This document shows, piece after piece, positions 17,062 through 25,874 of a stretch of 64,000 nt of DNA. Numbering within the stretch: position 1 is the stretch's first letter; the number at the start of each line of letters is the position of its first letter. The notes beneath the pieces are model-generated. The model saw only the letters and a list, made by a program, of their open reading frames with translations. It was not told the origin of the DNA and ran no database searches. Both the position numbers and the translations under genes were made by a program. The DNA comes from an uncultured Mycoplasmatota bacterium (GTDB taxonomy: Bacteria; Bacillota_I; Bacilli_A; RF39; UBA660), in NCBI GenBank assembly GCA_937944975.1, contig CALEBF010000002.1, positions 124,001 to 188,000 on the forward strand, given 5' to 3'.

Positions 17062-18843
17062 GTGATTGTGAAAGGGCAAAAGATAAACGACCGTTATCAG
17101 ATTATTCGTAGTATTGGTGAAGGTGGGATGGCCAATGTGTATCTTGCCTACGATACGATTTTAGATAGAAATGTAGCTGTTAAGATCTTGCGTGGAGATC
17201 TTGCAGACGACGAGAAATTTGTTCGTAAATTTCAAAGAGAGGCAATTAGTGCAAGTAGTTTGAGTCATCCGAATATCGTCGAAGTTTACGATGTCGGAGA
17301 GGACGATGGAAAATACTTTATCGTTATGGAGTATGTCGATGGACGTACGCTTAAGAGTTTGATTAAAAAGCGTGGGGCTTTAACGTTACCAGAAGTGATC
17401 GATATCATGTTGCAACTTACGAGTGCGATCGCACATGCACACGATAGCTATATTATCCATCGTGATATCAAGCCACAAAATGTCTTGATTTTAGATGATG
17501 GAATGGTAAAGATTACGGACTTTGGAATTGCGATGGCTTTAAATAGCAACGAACTTACACAGACGAATTCTGTGATGGGGTCTGTTCACTATTTACCACC
17601 AGAACAAGCAAATGGTAGTGGATCGACGATTAAAAGCGATATTTATTCGCTTGGAGTTTTAATGTTTGAACTTTTAACTGGGAAAGTACCTTTTAAGGGA
17701 GATAACGCGGTTGAAATAGCAATCAAACAAATGAAAGAACCGATTCCAAGCGTGTGCAAGATCAATCCTGAAATTCCGCAGAGTGTTGAAAATATCATTT
17801 TGAAAGCGTGTGCGAAAAATCCGAAGAATCGTTACGAGAATGTACGAGAAATGCATGAAGACTTAAAAACATGTCTTTCTAAGGAGAGATTAAATGAAGC
17901 TCGCAGTACGTATCAATATGCAGAGCAAGAGGTAGATGAGGGAACGAAACGACTTCCAAATTTAAGTCGTCTCGATCATAGCAAAGCACTTGACGATTTA
18001 GAAGAAGAGGAGAAGAAGGATAAAAAGACAAATCGGGCACTCATTATTACTGGTGCGATTTGTGCAGGCCTTGCGGCTCTTCTTATTGCGTTCTTCTTTG
18101 TCATTCCAAAACTTACAAATGGTAAAGAAGTCGAAGTTCCAGACGTGACAGAGATGACGGAAGCGCAAGCAGAACAAGCATTAGAAACTGCTGGATTAGA
18201 AGTTGCGACGAAGACCAAGAGTGAATATAGTGATGATGTCGAGGAAGACAAGGTTATTAAAACGGAACCTTCTAAAAATAGAAGTGTAAAAAAAGGAACG
18301 AAAGTAACGCTCGTTTTATCGAAAGGAAAGAAGACGTTTAAAGCAGAGAACTACGTTGGAAAGAATTATTATGAAGTCAAGGCTCAATTAGAGGCTAAGG
18401 GAATTAGCGTTTTAACAGAAACGAAAGAAGTGTCTAATGAAGAAGGCGCTCAGGAGAATATCATTTTAGAGCAGAAGACAGCATCTGGTGCACAGCTCGA
18501 AGTAGGAACGAAGTTATCGAAGGGAGACACGGTAACGTTAGTCATTCCTGATATTTATACGCAGTATCCTGACTTTGTCAACGATCACTGGAATTTAAGT
18601 AACGTTCAAACTTTCTGTAACGAACACAATATCGTATTAAATATCGAATATAAAGAGACGAATGATTATATAGAAGGAACGATCATTTCACAATCTCGTG
18701 TTGCAGGAAGTAAGGTAGTTGCAAATACCGCATTGAAGGTTGTCGTTGCAAAGGCAAAACCAACGCCTACACCGACACCTACACCAAGCCCAACACCAAC
18801 AGCGACAGTACCTGATTCAGGTTCTTCTAATACAGGAGCGTAA
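17062..18843 (+). CDS. prkC: PASTA-domain serine/threonine protein kinase
   Basis: This membrane kinase of 593 residues is thought to sense muropeptides or lipid II and, in spore formers, can trigger germination. The kinase domain covers about 10-270 (GEGGMANVYLAYD; Lys in VAVKIL; HRDIKPQN; DFGIA; GSVHYLPPEQ). A membrane helix lies at about 327-350, then three PASTA repeats to about 565. The tail is a Thr-Pro repeat. The start is GTG at 17062, six bases after GAGGTGG. It is followed directly by rsgA. Confidence 0.95.
   Translation: MIVKGQKINDRYQIIRSIGEGGMANVYLAYDTILDRNVAVKILRGDLADDEKFVRKFQREAISASSLSHPNIVEVYDVGEDDGKYFIVMEYVDGRTLKSLIKKRGALTLPEVIDIMLQLTSAIAHAHDSYIIHRDIKPQNVLILDDGMVKITDFGIAMALNSNELTQTNSVMGSVHYLPPEQANGSGSTIKSDIYSLGVLMFELLTGKVPFKGDNAVEIAIKQMKEPIPSVCKINPEIPQSVENIILKACAKNPKNRYENVREMHEDLKTCLSKERLNEARSTYQYAEQEVDEGTKRLPNLSRLDHSKALDDLEEEEKKDKKTNRALIITGAICAGLAALLIAFFFVIPKLTNGKEVEVPDVTEMTEAQAEQALETAGLEVATKTKSEYSDDVEEDKVIKTEPSKNRSVKKGTKVTLVLSKGKKTFKAENYVGKNYYEVKAQLEAKGISVLTETKEVSNEEGAQENIILEQKTASGAQLEVGTKLSKGDTVTLVIPDIYTQYPDFVNDHWNLSNVQTFCNEHNIVLNIEYKETNDYIEGTIISQSRVAGSKVVANTALKVVVAKAKPTPTPTPTPSPTPTATVPDSGSSNTGA
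18759..18812 (+). repeat. Short Thr-Pro coding repeat in the kinase tail
   Basis: Six-base units like ACACCT or ACACCA are repeated and code for alternating Thr-Pro with one Ser. Such tails often pass through the cell wall. Repeat number may vary between strains by slippage. Confidence 0.6.
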
Positions 18844-18844
18844 G

Positions 18845-19702
18845 ATGGAACAAGGTAGAATTATTAAGCTTGTAAGCAATGATTATACTGTACTCAAAGA
18901 TGGAAAAGAATATGTCTGCAAATCGAGGGGAAAGTTTCGCAAGATGAAGCTTTCTCCTCTTGTTGGAGATATCGTAAAATTCGATCAAGAACAACGTTAT
19001 ATTTTAGAGGTATGTCCACGTAAAAACGAACTTGTAAGACCTCCTGTTAGCAATGTCGATCAAGTTGTTATTATTACGAGTGTGAAAGAACCTGATTTGC
19101 AGACAAATTTACTCGATAAGTTACTTTTGACAGTTTCTTATCATCGAATGAAACCGATTATTTGTTTTACAAAGTTAGATTTGCTTACAAAGGAAGAACG
19201 CGAGAAAATAAAACCGATTTTACAATATTATGAAAAAATAGGATACGAAGTTTATTTTAATACAGAACTCGAAGAGATCGCATCGTTATTCGAGGGAAAG
19301 GTAACTGCTTTTACAGGACAGAGTGGAGCTGGGAAATCGACTTTACTCAACCGCTTGGATACAAAGTTACATCTTGCAACAGGTGAGATTTCTCTTGCCT
19401 TAGGTAGAGGTAGACATACGACGAGGCATGTTGAACTTTTGCCGATCGGCAATGGGCTCGTTGCAGATACCCCAGGATTTTCTTCGATTTCCTTTCGTGG
19501 TATGAAAAAGCAGGAACTGAAGGATTACTTTATCGAATTTGAAAAGTATCAATCTGAGTGCAAGTATAAAGATTGTATGCACGATAAAGACGATCATTGT
19601 AAAATTAAAGAACTCGTGGAAGATGGAACGATTTTAAAGAGTCGATATGAGAATTACATTAAATTTTTAAGAGAGAAAGAAATGGAAAAAGAAAGTTGGT
19701 GA
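18845..19702 (+). CDS. rsgA: Ribosome small subunit GTPase RsgA
   Basis: RsgA is a circularly permuted GTPase that checks late 30S maturation. The 285-residue protein has an N-terminal OB fold (about 1-65), then G motifs in permuted order (TKLDL, then GQSGAGKST near 160, then DTPGF), and a C-terminal zinc knuckle (CKYKDCMH...C). The open frame runs back into prkC, but the ATG at 18845, preceded by AGGAGCGTAAG, gives the usual N-terminus. It begins one base after the kinase stop. Confidence 0.95.
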   Translation: MEQGRIIKLVSNDYTVLKDGKEYVCKSRGKFRKMKLSPLVGDIVKFDQEQRYILEVCPRKNELVRPPVSNVDQVVIITSVKEPDLQTNLLDKLLLTVSYHRMKPIICFTKLDLLTKEEREKIKPILQYYEKIGYEVYFNTELEEIASLFEGKVTAFTGQSGAGKSTLLNRLDTKLHLATGEISLALGRGRHTTRHVELLPIGNGLVADTPGFSSISFRGMKKQELKDYFIEFEKYQSECKYKDCMHDKDDHCKIKELVEDGTILKSRYENYIKFLREKEMEKESW

Positions 19703-19705
19703 TGT

Positions 19706-20350
19706 ATGAAAGTATCTGCTTCCTTTTTGTCGATAGAGGATCATTTAGAAGAAAAGATTCACACTTTAGTAAGTGCCAATCCCGATTATTTACATCTTGA
19801 TATTATGGATGGTATCTTTGTTCCGTGTAAGACGTGGTCGAAGGATGAGATGAAAGCGCTTTTAAAAGGTGTTCATATGCCATTGGACGTTCATTTGATG
19901 GTAGAAGATATCGAGACGTATGCAAGAGAGTTTTCAGAGTTGCATCCTGAGTTTATTACATTTCACATCGAAGCAACACGTCGCCCTGAAGAGATTATTC
20001 GCTTTATTCACAATCTAGGATGCAAAGTTGGAATCACTTTAAACCCAAATACTTCACTTGAAAACATCATTCCTTATCTAGGAAAAGTAGATCTTGTTTT
20101 AGTGATGAGTGTCGAAGCGGGTGCAGGCGGACAAGAGTTTATCCAAAATAGTATCGATCGCATTCATCGCTTAGAAGATATTCGGAAACAAAACAAGTAC
20201 GAATATTTGATCGAAGTTGACGGTGGAATCAATGAAGTAACAGCTTTTTACTGTAGAAATGCAGATATTCTTGTTGCGGGAAGTTATATTACAAAAAGTG
20301 GTGATTACGGGCGTGCAATTGAAGAACTGAAGCGCGTGTATGAAAAATAA
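19706..20350 (+). CDS. rpe: Ribulose-phosphate 3-epimerase
   Basis: This enzyme interconverts ribulose 5-phosphate and xylulose 5-phosphate in the pentose phosphate pathway. The 214-residue TIM barrel shows LHLDIMDGIFVP, DVHLMVE, MSVEAGAGGQEFI and VDGGI, which carry the catalytic Asp and metal ligands. A usual VxPGFxGQ motif reads VEAGAGGQ here, a small deviation in the phosphate loop region. It ends the rlmN-prpC-prkC-rsgA-rpe operon. Confidence 0.93.
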   Translation: MKVSASFLSIEDHLEEKIHTLVSANPDYLHLDIMDGIFVPCKTWSKDEMKALLKGVHMPLDVHLMVEDIETYAREFSELHPEFITFHIEATRRPEEIIRFIHNLGCKVGITLNPNTSLENIIPYLGKVDLVLVMSVEAGAGGQEFIQNSIDRIHRLEDIRKQNKYEYLIEVDGGINEVTAFYCRNADILVAGSYITKSGDYGRAIEELKRVYEK

Positions 20351-20378
20351 GGCTGTGGAACAGTTCTTATTTTTTTAT
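20346..20378 (+). terminator. Terminator after rpe
   Basis: AATAAG with CTTATT and an inner CTGT with ACAG form an interrupted stem, followed by a run of T. Confidence 0.7.
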
Positions 20379-20416
20379 TTTGGGGAAAGAACAGTTCATA
20401 AGTGACATTTTTGTAA

Positions 20417-20445
20417 TTGATAAATCATAAGAAAAGTGCTATACT
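20417..20445 (+). promoter_or_regulatory. Promoter of the LTA synthase-like gene
   Basis: TTGATA, 17 bases, TATACT, 31 bases upstream of the ATG at 20477. Confidence 0.6.
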
Positions 20446-20476
20446 GGATAAAGGTTAATAATGAGGTGAAAAAGAA

Positions 20477-22522
20477 ATGGAAAAAGTGGTGAATCAACTT
20501 CGCGTTTTATTTGGAAAGGCGAAGATTAATTCAAAGTCATATATGAAGACGAACGTATTGTTTTTTACTTTTGTTATCACATCTGTACTAAATGCAAGTT
20601 TACTTAGATTTTTAACTGTAAAGAACTATTTCGATATAAAGCCAGTGATCGCCGATCTCGCCGTCGTAGTGATCGTGGGAGCGTTCGGATATTTTATCAA
20701 ACCGAAAAATCAATTTAAGTATTATTTTGCTTGGTCGATCTTTTTTACGGCCCTTTGCATTATCAATTCGATGTATTATACAAATTACTTATCATTCGCA
20801 TCTCTTTCGTTACTTGCAACGTCATTGCAAGTTGTCGATGTAGGAGATGCGGTTGTAAAAAACGTCATGGAATTAAAAGATTTTTGCTATCTCTGGCAAA
20901 TTCTCGCCATGATTTTAGTCAATAGTTCACTAAAGAAAAAGCAATATTATGATATGGTCGCAAAAGTAGAAGTAGGAAAGATTAGAGCGCTCAATACATT
21001 GGTGTTTGGGCTTGTGTTGATCGGATTTTTTATCTCTACTTTGACAAGTGTCGATATTAGTCGTTTAGGAAAACAGTGGAATCGTGAATTTGTCGTTATG
21101 AAGTTTGGTATTTTTACATATCAAGTAAACGACGTTATCGCGAGTTTAAAACCACAGATTAGTCCTTTATTTGGATACGATGAAAAAGCAAGGGAATTTA
21201 GAGAGTATTACGAAAATAGAGATAATACAAGAAAGACAAACGAATATACCGATATTTTCAAAGGGAAGAACCTTTTGATGATTCACGCAGAGAGTATGAT
21301 GGCATACTTACTTGATACGGAATTTAACGGAGTACAAGTAACACCTAATCTGAAACGATTGGCGAGTGAAGGAATGTATTTTTCTAATTTCTATGCACAA
21401 GAAAGCGTGGGAACAAGTAGCGATAGTGAGTTTACATTAAATACTTCACTTATGCCTGCTACGAATGGAACGGTATTCGTAAGTTATTGGGATCGTGAAT
21501 ATGTAACGATTCCAAAGTTATTGAAAGAGCAAGGATATTATACGTTTAGTATGCATGGAAACAAGGGAAGTATGTGGAACCGTTCTGTCGTGCATCCAAA
21601 GACGTTTGGATATGATAAATTCTATAATTATAAAGATGACTTTAAGATTGATGAAACGATTGGATTAGGTCTTTCCGATAAATCGTTCTTTAGACAGGCT
21701 GTACCAAAAATTAAGAAGATAGAAGAAAAACATCAGAACTTCTACGGTACGATGATCATGCTTTCTAATCATACGCCATTTGACGATGTTGAACATTTGG
21801 ACACGACGTTAGATGTTACGATGAAATATCAGAAAGTAAATGAAGAAACTGGAGAAACAGAAGAAGCAGTCGCACCATATATGGAAGGGACGATCTTAGG
21901 AAATTACTTTAAGTCAGCACATTACGCAGATGCTGCCATCGGACAGTTTATGGAAGATTTAGATAAAGCCGGTATTTTAGATAATACGGTTGTCGTTATC
22001 TATGGAGATCACGATTCTAAATTAAAGAAGAGTGAGTACGATAGATTCTATAACTACGATCCGGCAACGGACTCTATTAAATCAAAAGATGATCCAACAT
22101 ATAAGGAAGTTGACTTCTATCAATACGAATTAAATCGAAAAGTACCTCTCATTATCTGGTCAAAAGATAAAAAATTCGAAAAAGAAGTTACGGAGGTTAT
22201 GGGAATGTACGATGTGCTTCCAACGCTTGGAAACATGTTTGGATTCTATAGTCCATATCAGTTAGGACACGATATCTTCAGTGTAGATGAAAATGTCGTT
22301 ATCTTCCCGGATGGAAACTGGTTGACGAATAAGATGTATTACAACAGTCAAAAAGAAGAGGGAAAACCTTTAACAAATGAGCCAGTAAGTGTTGAATATA
22401 TTCAAAAATATAATCAATATACAGAAGAATTATTATCTGTTTCAGATTCTATTATCGTGTATGATTTAATCAAGAAGACAAATGAAACAGAAAAATTGTT
22501 AGAACAATATCAACAAAATTAA
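20477..22522 (+). CDS. ltaS: Lipoteichoic acid synthase-like sulfatase-fold protein
   Basis: This 681-residue membrane enzyme is of the LtaS type, which polymerises glycerol phosphate onto a lipid anchor outside the cell. About five membrane helices fill residues 20-200. The outer sulfatase-type domain starts near 255 with KNLLMIHAESM (metal-binding Glu), then GTSSDSEFTLN with the catalytic Thr, SMHGNKGSMWNR, and YGDHDSKL with metal ligands. It could instead make another glycerol-phosphate polymer, because LtaS paralogues differ in substrate. The symbol is given on domain layout only. Confidence 0.85.
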   Translation: MEKVVNQLRVLFGKAKINSKSYMKTNVLFFTFVITSVLNASLLRFLTVKNYFDIKPVIADLAVVVIVGAFGYFIKPKNQFKYYFAWSIFFTALCIINSMYYTNYLSFASLSLLATSLQVVDVGDAVVKNVMELKDFCYLWQILAMILVNSSLKKKQYYDMVAKVEVGKIRALNTLVFGLVLIGFFISTLTSVDISRLGKQWNREFVVMKFGIFTYQVNDVIASLKPQISPLFGYDEKAREFREYYENRDNTRKTNEYTDIFKGKNLLMIHAESMMAYLLDTEFNGVQVTPNLKRLASEGMYFSNFYAQESVGTSSDSEFTLNTSLMPATNGTVFVSYWDREYVTIPKLLKEQGYYTFSMHGNKGSMWNRSVVHPKTFGYDKFYNYKDDFKIDETIGLGLSDKSFFRQAVPKIKKIEEKHQNFYGTMIMLSNHTPFDDVEHLDTTLDVTMKYQKVNEETGETEEAVAPYMEGTILGNYFKSAHYADAAIGQFMEDLDKAGILDNTVVVIYGDHDSKLKKSEYDRFYNYDPATDSIKSKDDPTYKEVDFYQYELNRKVPLIIWSKDKKFEKEVTEVMGMYDVLPTLGNMFGFYSPYQLGHDIFSVDENVVIFPDGNWLTNKMYYNSQKEEGKPLTNEPVSVEYIQKYNQYTEELLSVSDSIIVYDLIKKTNETEKLLEQYQQN

Positions 22523-22531
22523 GGGGAATGT

Positions 22532-23170
22532 ATGAAAAAGAAGAGAAAATTAAGTAAAAAGAAAATCACGAAATTCATTATTTTAATTGTTGTCATTGTC
22601 GCACTTTGTATTGGAGTATTCTTTGTAGCAAAGACTTTTCTAGGAGGAAAGAAAGAGAAGGAAGTAAAAGTTGTCGACAACATCGAAAAGTATGGATATA
22701 CATTAGATGAGAATGAGACAAAGTATTATAAATCGTTATTTGAAGATTTGAAAAAGGTGTTAAATGCAGATGAGGTCGACGAGGAAAAATATGCATCTCT
22801 CGTCTCTCAATTGTTTTTGACGGATTTCTTCAATTTAGAAAATAAACTTTCCAAGAATGATGTAGGTGGCTTACAATTTGTATATACCGAGTTTCAAGGG
22901 GATTTTCAAAATTATGCGAAAGATGGAGTGTATCAATATCTAGAGAACGATACATACGATGATCGTAAACAGGAATTACCAAAAGTGAGTGCAGTAGATA
23001 TTGTCAACGTAGAACAGTCTACTTTCGAATATCTCGATCAAGCAGACGAAAAGGCGTATGTCGTAGAGGCAAAGATCTCTTACGAGGAAGATATGGGATA
23101 TCAATCGACAGCGACGCTTACCTTGATACATCGGGATCATAAGTTGGAAATTGCAAAGATGTCAAAATAA
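22532..23170 (+). CDS. Single-pass membrane protein of unknown function
   Basis: This 212-residue protein has a very basic start (KKKRKLSKKKITK), one hydrophobic segment at about 13-35, then an external mixed domain from about 50 to the end. No family was recognised. It is 9 bases after the LTA synthase-like gene and ends at a terminator, so the two are co-transcribed. A role in envelope polymer assembly is only suggested by context. Confidence 0.65.
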   Translation: MKKKRKLSKKKITKFIILIVVIVALCIGVFFVAKTFLGGKKEKEVKVVDNIEKYGYTLDENETKYYKSLFEDLKKVLNADEVDEEKYASLVSQLFLTDFFNLENKLSKNDVGGLQFVYTEFQGDFQNYAKDGVYQYLENDTYDDRKQELPKVSAVDIVNVEQSTFEYLDQADEKAYVVEAKISYEEDMGYQSTATLTLIHRDHKLEIAKMSK

Positions 23171-23200
23171 AAGCAGTAGGGAAGCTTACTGCTTTTTCTT
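23171..23200 (+). terminator. Terminator after the gene at 22532
   Basis: AAGCAGTA and TACTGCTT pair around an 8-base loop, followed by TTT. Confidence 0.78.
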
Positions 23201-23227
23201 GTCAAAGAACGGGAATATTGATATAAT
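23199..23227 (+). promoter_or_regulatory. Promoter of the 23261-24205 gene pair
   Basis: TTGTCA, 17 bases, TATAAT with extended -10 TGATATAAT. It starts inside the T-tail of the preceding terminator. Confidence 0.65.
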
Positions 23228-23260
23228 AAATATAGTGAGGATAAACAAGAGGTGTGAGTT

Positions 23261-23563
23261 ATGGATTTAGTTATCGTTGTAATATTACTTTTATTAGTAG
23301 CATTTATTTATAAGAAATTTAGTAGTTTTATTTACTTTTTTGGAATCTTAGATATTTTCTTTCGATTGACAGCTTTGATCAAATATCAATTGGATATTCC
23401 AGAAGTAACTCAATTTTTTAATAAGTATGTACCGGAGTCATTATTGGGAATATTTCAAAAATATTCGACAGGGGTTTTCCAAGATATTTTGACTTGGGGA
23501 TATATTATTGCAATGGGTGCTTTCTTATATTATGTGTTCCGTACATTTTTGAAAAAGAAATAG
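23261..23563 (+). CDS. Small membrane protein next to a pilin-like gene
   Basis: This 100-residue protein has about three hydrophobic segments (residues 2-15, 20-40 and 70-92) and a basic end (RTFLKKK). No family was recognised. It lies 9 bases before the pilin-like gene and shares its promoter, so it may act with it at the membrane. There is no prepilin peptidase or assembly ATPase motif. Confidence 0.6.
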   Translation: MDLVIVVILLLLVAFIYKKFSSFIYFFGILDIFFRLTALIKYQLDIPEVTQFFNKYVPESLLGIFQKYSTGVFQDILTWGYIIAMGAFLYYVFRTFLKKK

Positions 23564-23572
23564 GAGATTGTT

Positions 23573-24205
23573 ATGAAAGAAAGAAGAAATGGTTTTACAC
23601 TGATCGAACTTTTAGTTGTTATTATTATACTAGCAGCAGTTAGTTTACTATTAGTACCAACTGTTCTCGATGCGATCGATACGTTTAGAGGTAATTCGTA
23701 TGAGGATCAAATTAAGATTATCGAAACAGCAGCTCAAACTTGGGGAACAGACCATTTGTATGCGTTAGAATTCTACGAAGGAGATACGGCGACGATTACA
23801 TTGGGACAATTAAAAGGAGAAGGATATCTCGATTATCAGTTTCTCGATCCCACGACGAAGAAAAACTTTCCGGATGATATGACAATTACGGTAACGCGAA
23901 AAGGAAAGAAGTTGAGATTTCACGTCAATTCTGATACTGGAACGAGTACAAAGTACAGTGGAGATGATCAACCACGCTTAACTTTACGTGGGGATGTCGT
24001 TCAGTATGTTGAGTTGGGAGAAACTTATGTGGATCCAGGGGTAGATAAAAAGAATACGACAAAGACACCACAGGTTACTTATGCGAGAAATGGAAGTCCA
24101 GTATCTGCAATCAATACAGTGCAGGCAGGGACGTATACAATTACGTATAAAGTAAGTAACGATAATACATCGACAACGATTATGAGAACAGTAATTGTAA
24201 ATTAA
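23573..24205 (+). CDS. Type IV pilin-like protein with Ig-like (DUF5011-type) tail
   Basis: This 210-residue protein begins with a class III signal, RRNGFTLIELLVVIIILAAV, the site cut by prepilin peptidase after Gly, followed by the pilin helix. Residues about 35-125 form a small pilin-type domain. The last 70 residues (VELGETYVDPGV, then AGTYTITYKVSN) match the pattern of DUF5011 Ig-like domains of Gram-positive surface proteins. The joining is unusual. No other pilus genes are nearby. It may be a pseudopilin or a surface protein secreted through this signal. Confidence 0.8.
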   Translation: MKERRNGFTLIELLVVIIILAAVSLLLVPTVLDAIDTFRGNSYEDQIKIIETAAQTWGTDHLYALEFYEGDTATITLGQLKGEGYLDYQFLDPTTKKNFPDDMTITVTRKGKKLRFHVNSDTGTSTKYSGDDQPRLTLRGDVVQYVELGETYVDPGVDKKNTTKTPQVTYARNGSPVSAINTVQAGTYTITYKVSNDNTSTTIMRTVIVN

Positions 24206-24232
24206 AAAGTGTTTTGATAGACACTTTTTATT
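24204..24232 (+). terminator. Terminator after the pilin-like gene
   Basis: AAAAAGTGT and ACACTTTTT pair perfectly around TTTGATAG. Confidence 0.82.
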
Positions 24233-24264
24233 TTGTGAAAGACTATACATCGAACGCATGTTTG

Positions 24265-24273
24265 TGATATAAT
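24265..24273 (+). promoter_or_regulatory. Extended -10 promoter of ruvA
   Basis: TGATATAAT with no good -35. The ATG is 16 bases further on, so the predicted leader is about 9 bases and starts at the ribosome binding site. Confidence 0.5.
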
Positions 24274-24288
24274 GGATACGGTGATAAT

Positions 24289-24846
24289 ATGTACGCATAT
24301 ATAAAAGGAAATGTAACAGAAATTGGAAATAATTATATTGTCGTAGATAATCAGGGAATTGGATATTTGATTTATACGGCAAATCCATATAGTTTTCACA
24401 TTGGAGAAACGTACACCGTATATGTATATCAACATATTAGAGAAGATGAAAATACACTTTACGGATTTCAAACATTAGAGGATAAAGAATTGTTTTTAAG
24501 ATTGATCGATGTTAAAGGACTGGGGTGTAAGATGGCACTTCCGATGTTTGCAACTGGATCGAAAGATGGTATCATCGATGCAATCGAAAGAGAAAATGTA
24601 CTTTACTTGAAGAAGTTTCCTAAGATCGGAGATAAGGTGGCACGTCAAATCATCTTAGATTTAAAAGGAAAATTAATATCAACGGAAAATACGAGTGTAA
24701 CTTCTGCAAACAATCAAGAGCTGATTGAAGTATTAAAAGGACTAGGCTACAAGCAGGCAGATATTACGAAAATACTACCTAAGATCGATGCGACGAAGAC
24801 GATTGAAGATCAGATTAAAGATGCATTGAAACTCATGCTAAAATAG
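24289..24846 (+). CDS. ruvA: Holliday junction DNA helicase subunit RuvA
   Basis: RuvA binds four-way DNA junctions and loads RuvB. The 185-residue protein has the N-terminal OB domain (MYAYIKGNVTEIGNNYIVVD), tandem helix-hairpin-helix motifs (LIDVKGLGCKMAL and LKKFPKIGDKVARQIILDLK), and the small C-terminal RuvB-binding domain (EVLKGLGYKQADI). Its length is slightly below B. subtilis RuvA. ruvB follows after 16 bases. Confidence 0.96.
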   Translation: MYAYIKGNVTEIGNNYIVVDNQGIGYLIYTANPYSFHIGETYTVYVYQHIREDENTLYGFQTLEDKELFLRLIDVKGLGCKMALPMFATGSKDGIIDAIERENVLYLKKFPKIGDKVARQIILDLKGKLISTENTSVTSANNQELIEVLKGLGYKQADITKILPKIDATKTIEDQIKDALKLMLK

Positions 24847-24862
24847 AAATAGGGGTGTCATT

Positions 24863-25867
24863 GTGGACGAGAGAATTATAACGAATCATGAATTAGAAGA
24901 AGATCAATTTGAAGCGACCATTCGCCCGGATAGTATTGATGAATATATTGGTCAGTCGGAGGTAAAGGAAAACTTAGAAATTTTTATCGAAGCTGCCAAG
25001 ATGCGTCATGAACCTTTAGATCACGTTTTATTATATGGTCCACCAGGACTAGGGAAGACGACGCTTGCTTACATTATAACGAATGAACTAGGTAGTAATT
25101 TAAAAACGGCAAGTGGTCCATCGATTGAAAAGAGTGGAGATCTAGCAGCGATTTTATCGACTCTAGAGGCTGGAGATGTACTTTTTATCGATGAGATTCA
25201 TCGCATGCCACGTTACATCGAAGAGATCTTATATCCGGCGATGGAAGATTTTACACTCGATATTATCGTTGGAAGTGACTCTAGTAGTCGTAATATAAAA
25301 ATTGATTTACCACCGTTTACTTTAGTAGGTGCGACGACGAGAGCAGGGGATTTGACAGGACCTCTTCGCGATCGTTTTGGAATTGTAAACAAGTTGAATT
25401 ATTATACCGTAGAAGAGCTTACAGAGATCGTTAGTCGTAGTTCTCGTGTGCTAAAGTGTGAAATCGACGAAGAAGCAGCGGTAGAACTTGCAAAACGTAG
25501 TAGAGGAACTCCACGTATTGCGAACCGTCTATTAAAAAGGGTGAGAGATTACGCTTTAGTAAAAGGAAACGGAAGAATCGATATCGATATTACACGTTAT
25601 GCATTAGATAAGTTAAAAGTGGATGATGGCGGGTTAGATGATACCGACTATCATTTATTAAAATCGATGATCGAGAAGTTTAATGGGGGTCCTGTAGGAA
25701 TCGAAGCACTTGCGTCATCGATAGGTGAAGAAGCAACGACGATTGAGGATGTATATGAACCTTACTTGTTACAGATGGGATATATGAAACGAACTCCACG
25801 AGGAAGAGTTGTGACGAAGAAAGCGTACGAGCATTTAAAGATAGATTATCAAGAGAAGATGTTTTAG
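24863..25867 (+). CDS. ruvB: Holliday junction branch-migration ATPase RuvB
   Basis: RuvB is the hexameric AAA+ motor that drives branch migration. The 334-residue protein has the family start (RPDSIDEYIGQ), Walker A GPPGLGKTT near 55, Walker B FIDEIHRM near 105, sensor GATTRAGDL near 155, Arg finger region GPLRDRFG and a C-terminal winged helix (GGPVGIEALA, then PRGRVVT). The start is GTG at 24863. Confidence 0.97.
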   Translation: MDERIITNHELEEDQFEATIRPDSIDEYIGQSEVKENLEIFIEAAKMRHEPLDHVLLYGPPGLGKTTLAYIITNELGSNLKTASGPSIEKSGDLAAILSTLEAGDVLFIDEIHRMPRYIEEILYPAMEDFTLDIIVGSDSSSRNIKIDLPPFTLVGATTRAGDLTGPLRDRFGIVNKLNYYTVEELTEIVSRSSRVLKCEIDEEAAVELAKRSRGTPRIANRLLKRVRDYALVKGNGRIDIDITRYALDKLKVDDGGLDDTDYHLLKSMIEKFNGGPVGIEALASSIGEEATTIEDVYEPYLLQMGYMKRTPRGRVVTKKAYEHLKIDYQEKMF

Positions 25868-25874
25868 GTGAAAT

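Noticed and set aside
18759..18812. Repeat array resembling CRISPR
   Set aside because: Units are 6 bases, in frame and code for Thr-Pro; there are no spacers or cas genes.
18740..18844. Upstream extension of the rsgA frame into prkC
   Set aside because: It only re-reads the Thr-Pro coding repeat in another frame, and the ATG at 18845 has a good ribosome binding site and gives the normal RsgA N-terminus.
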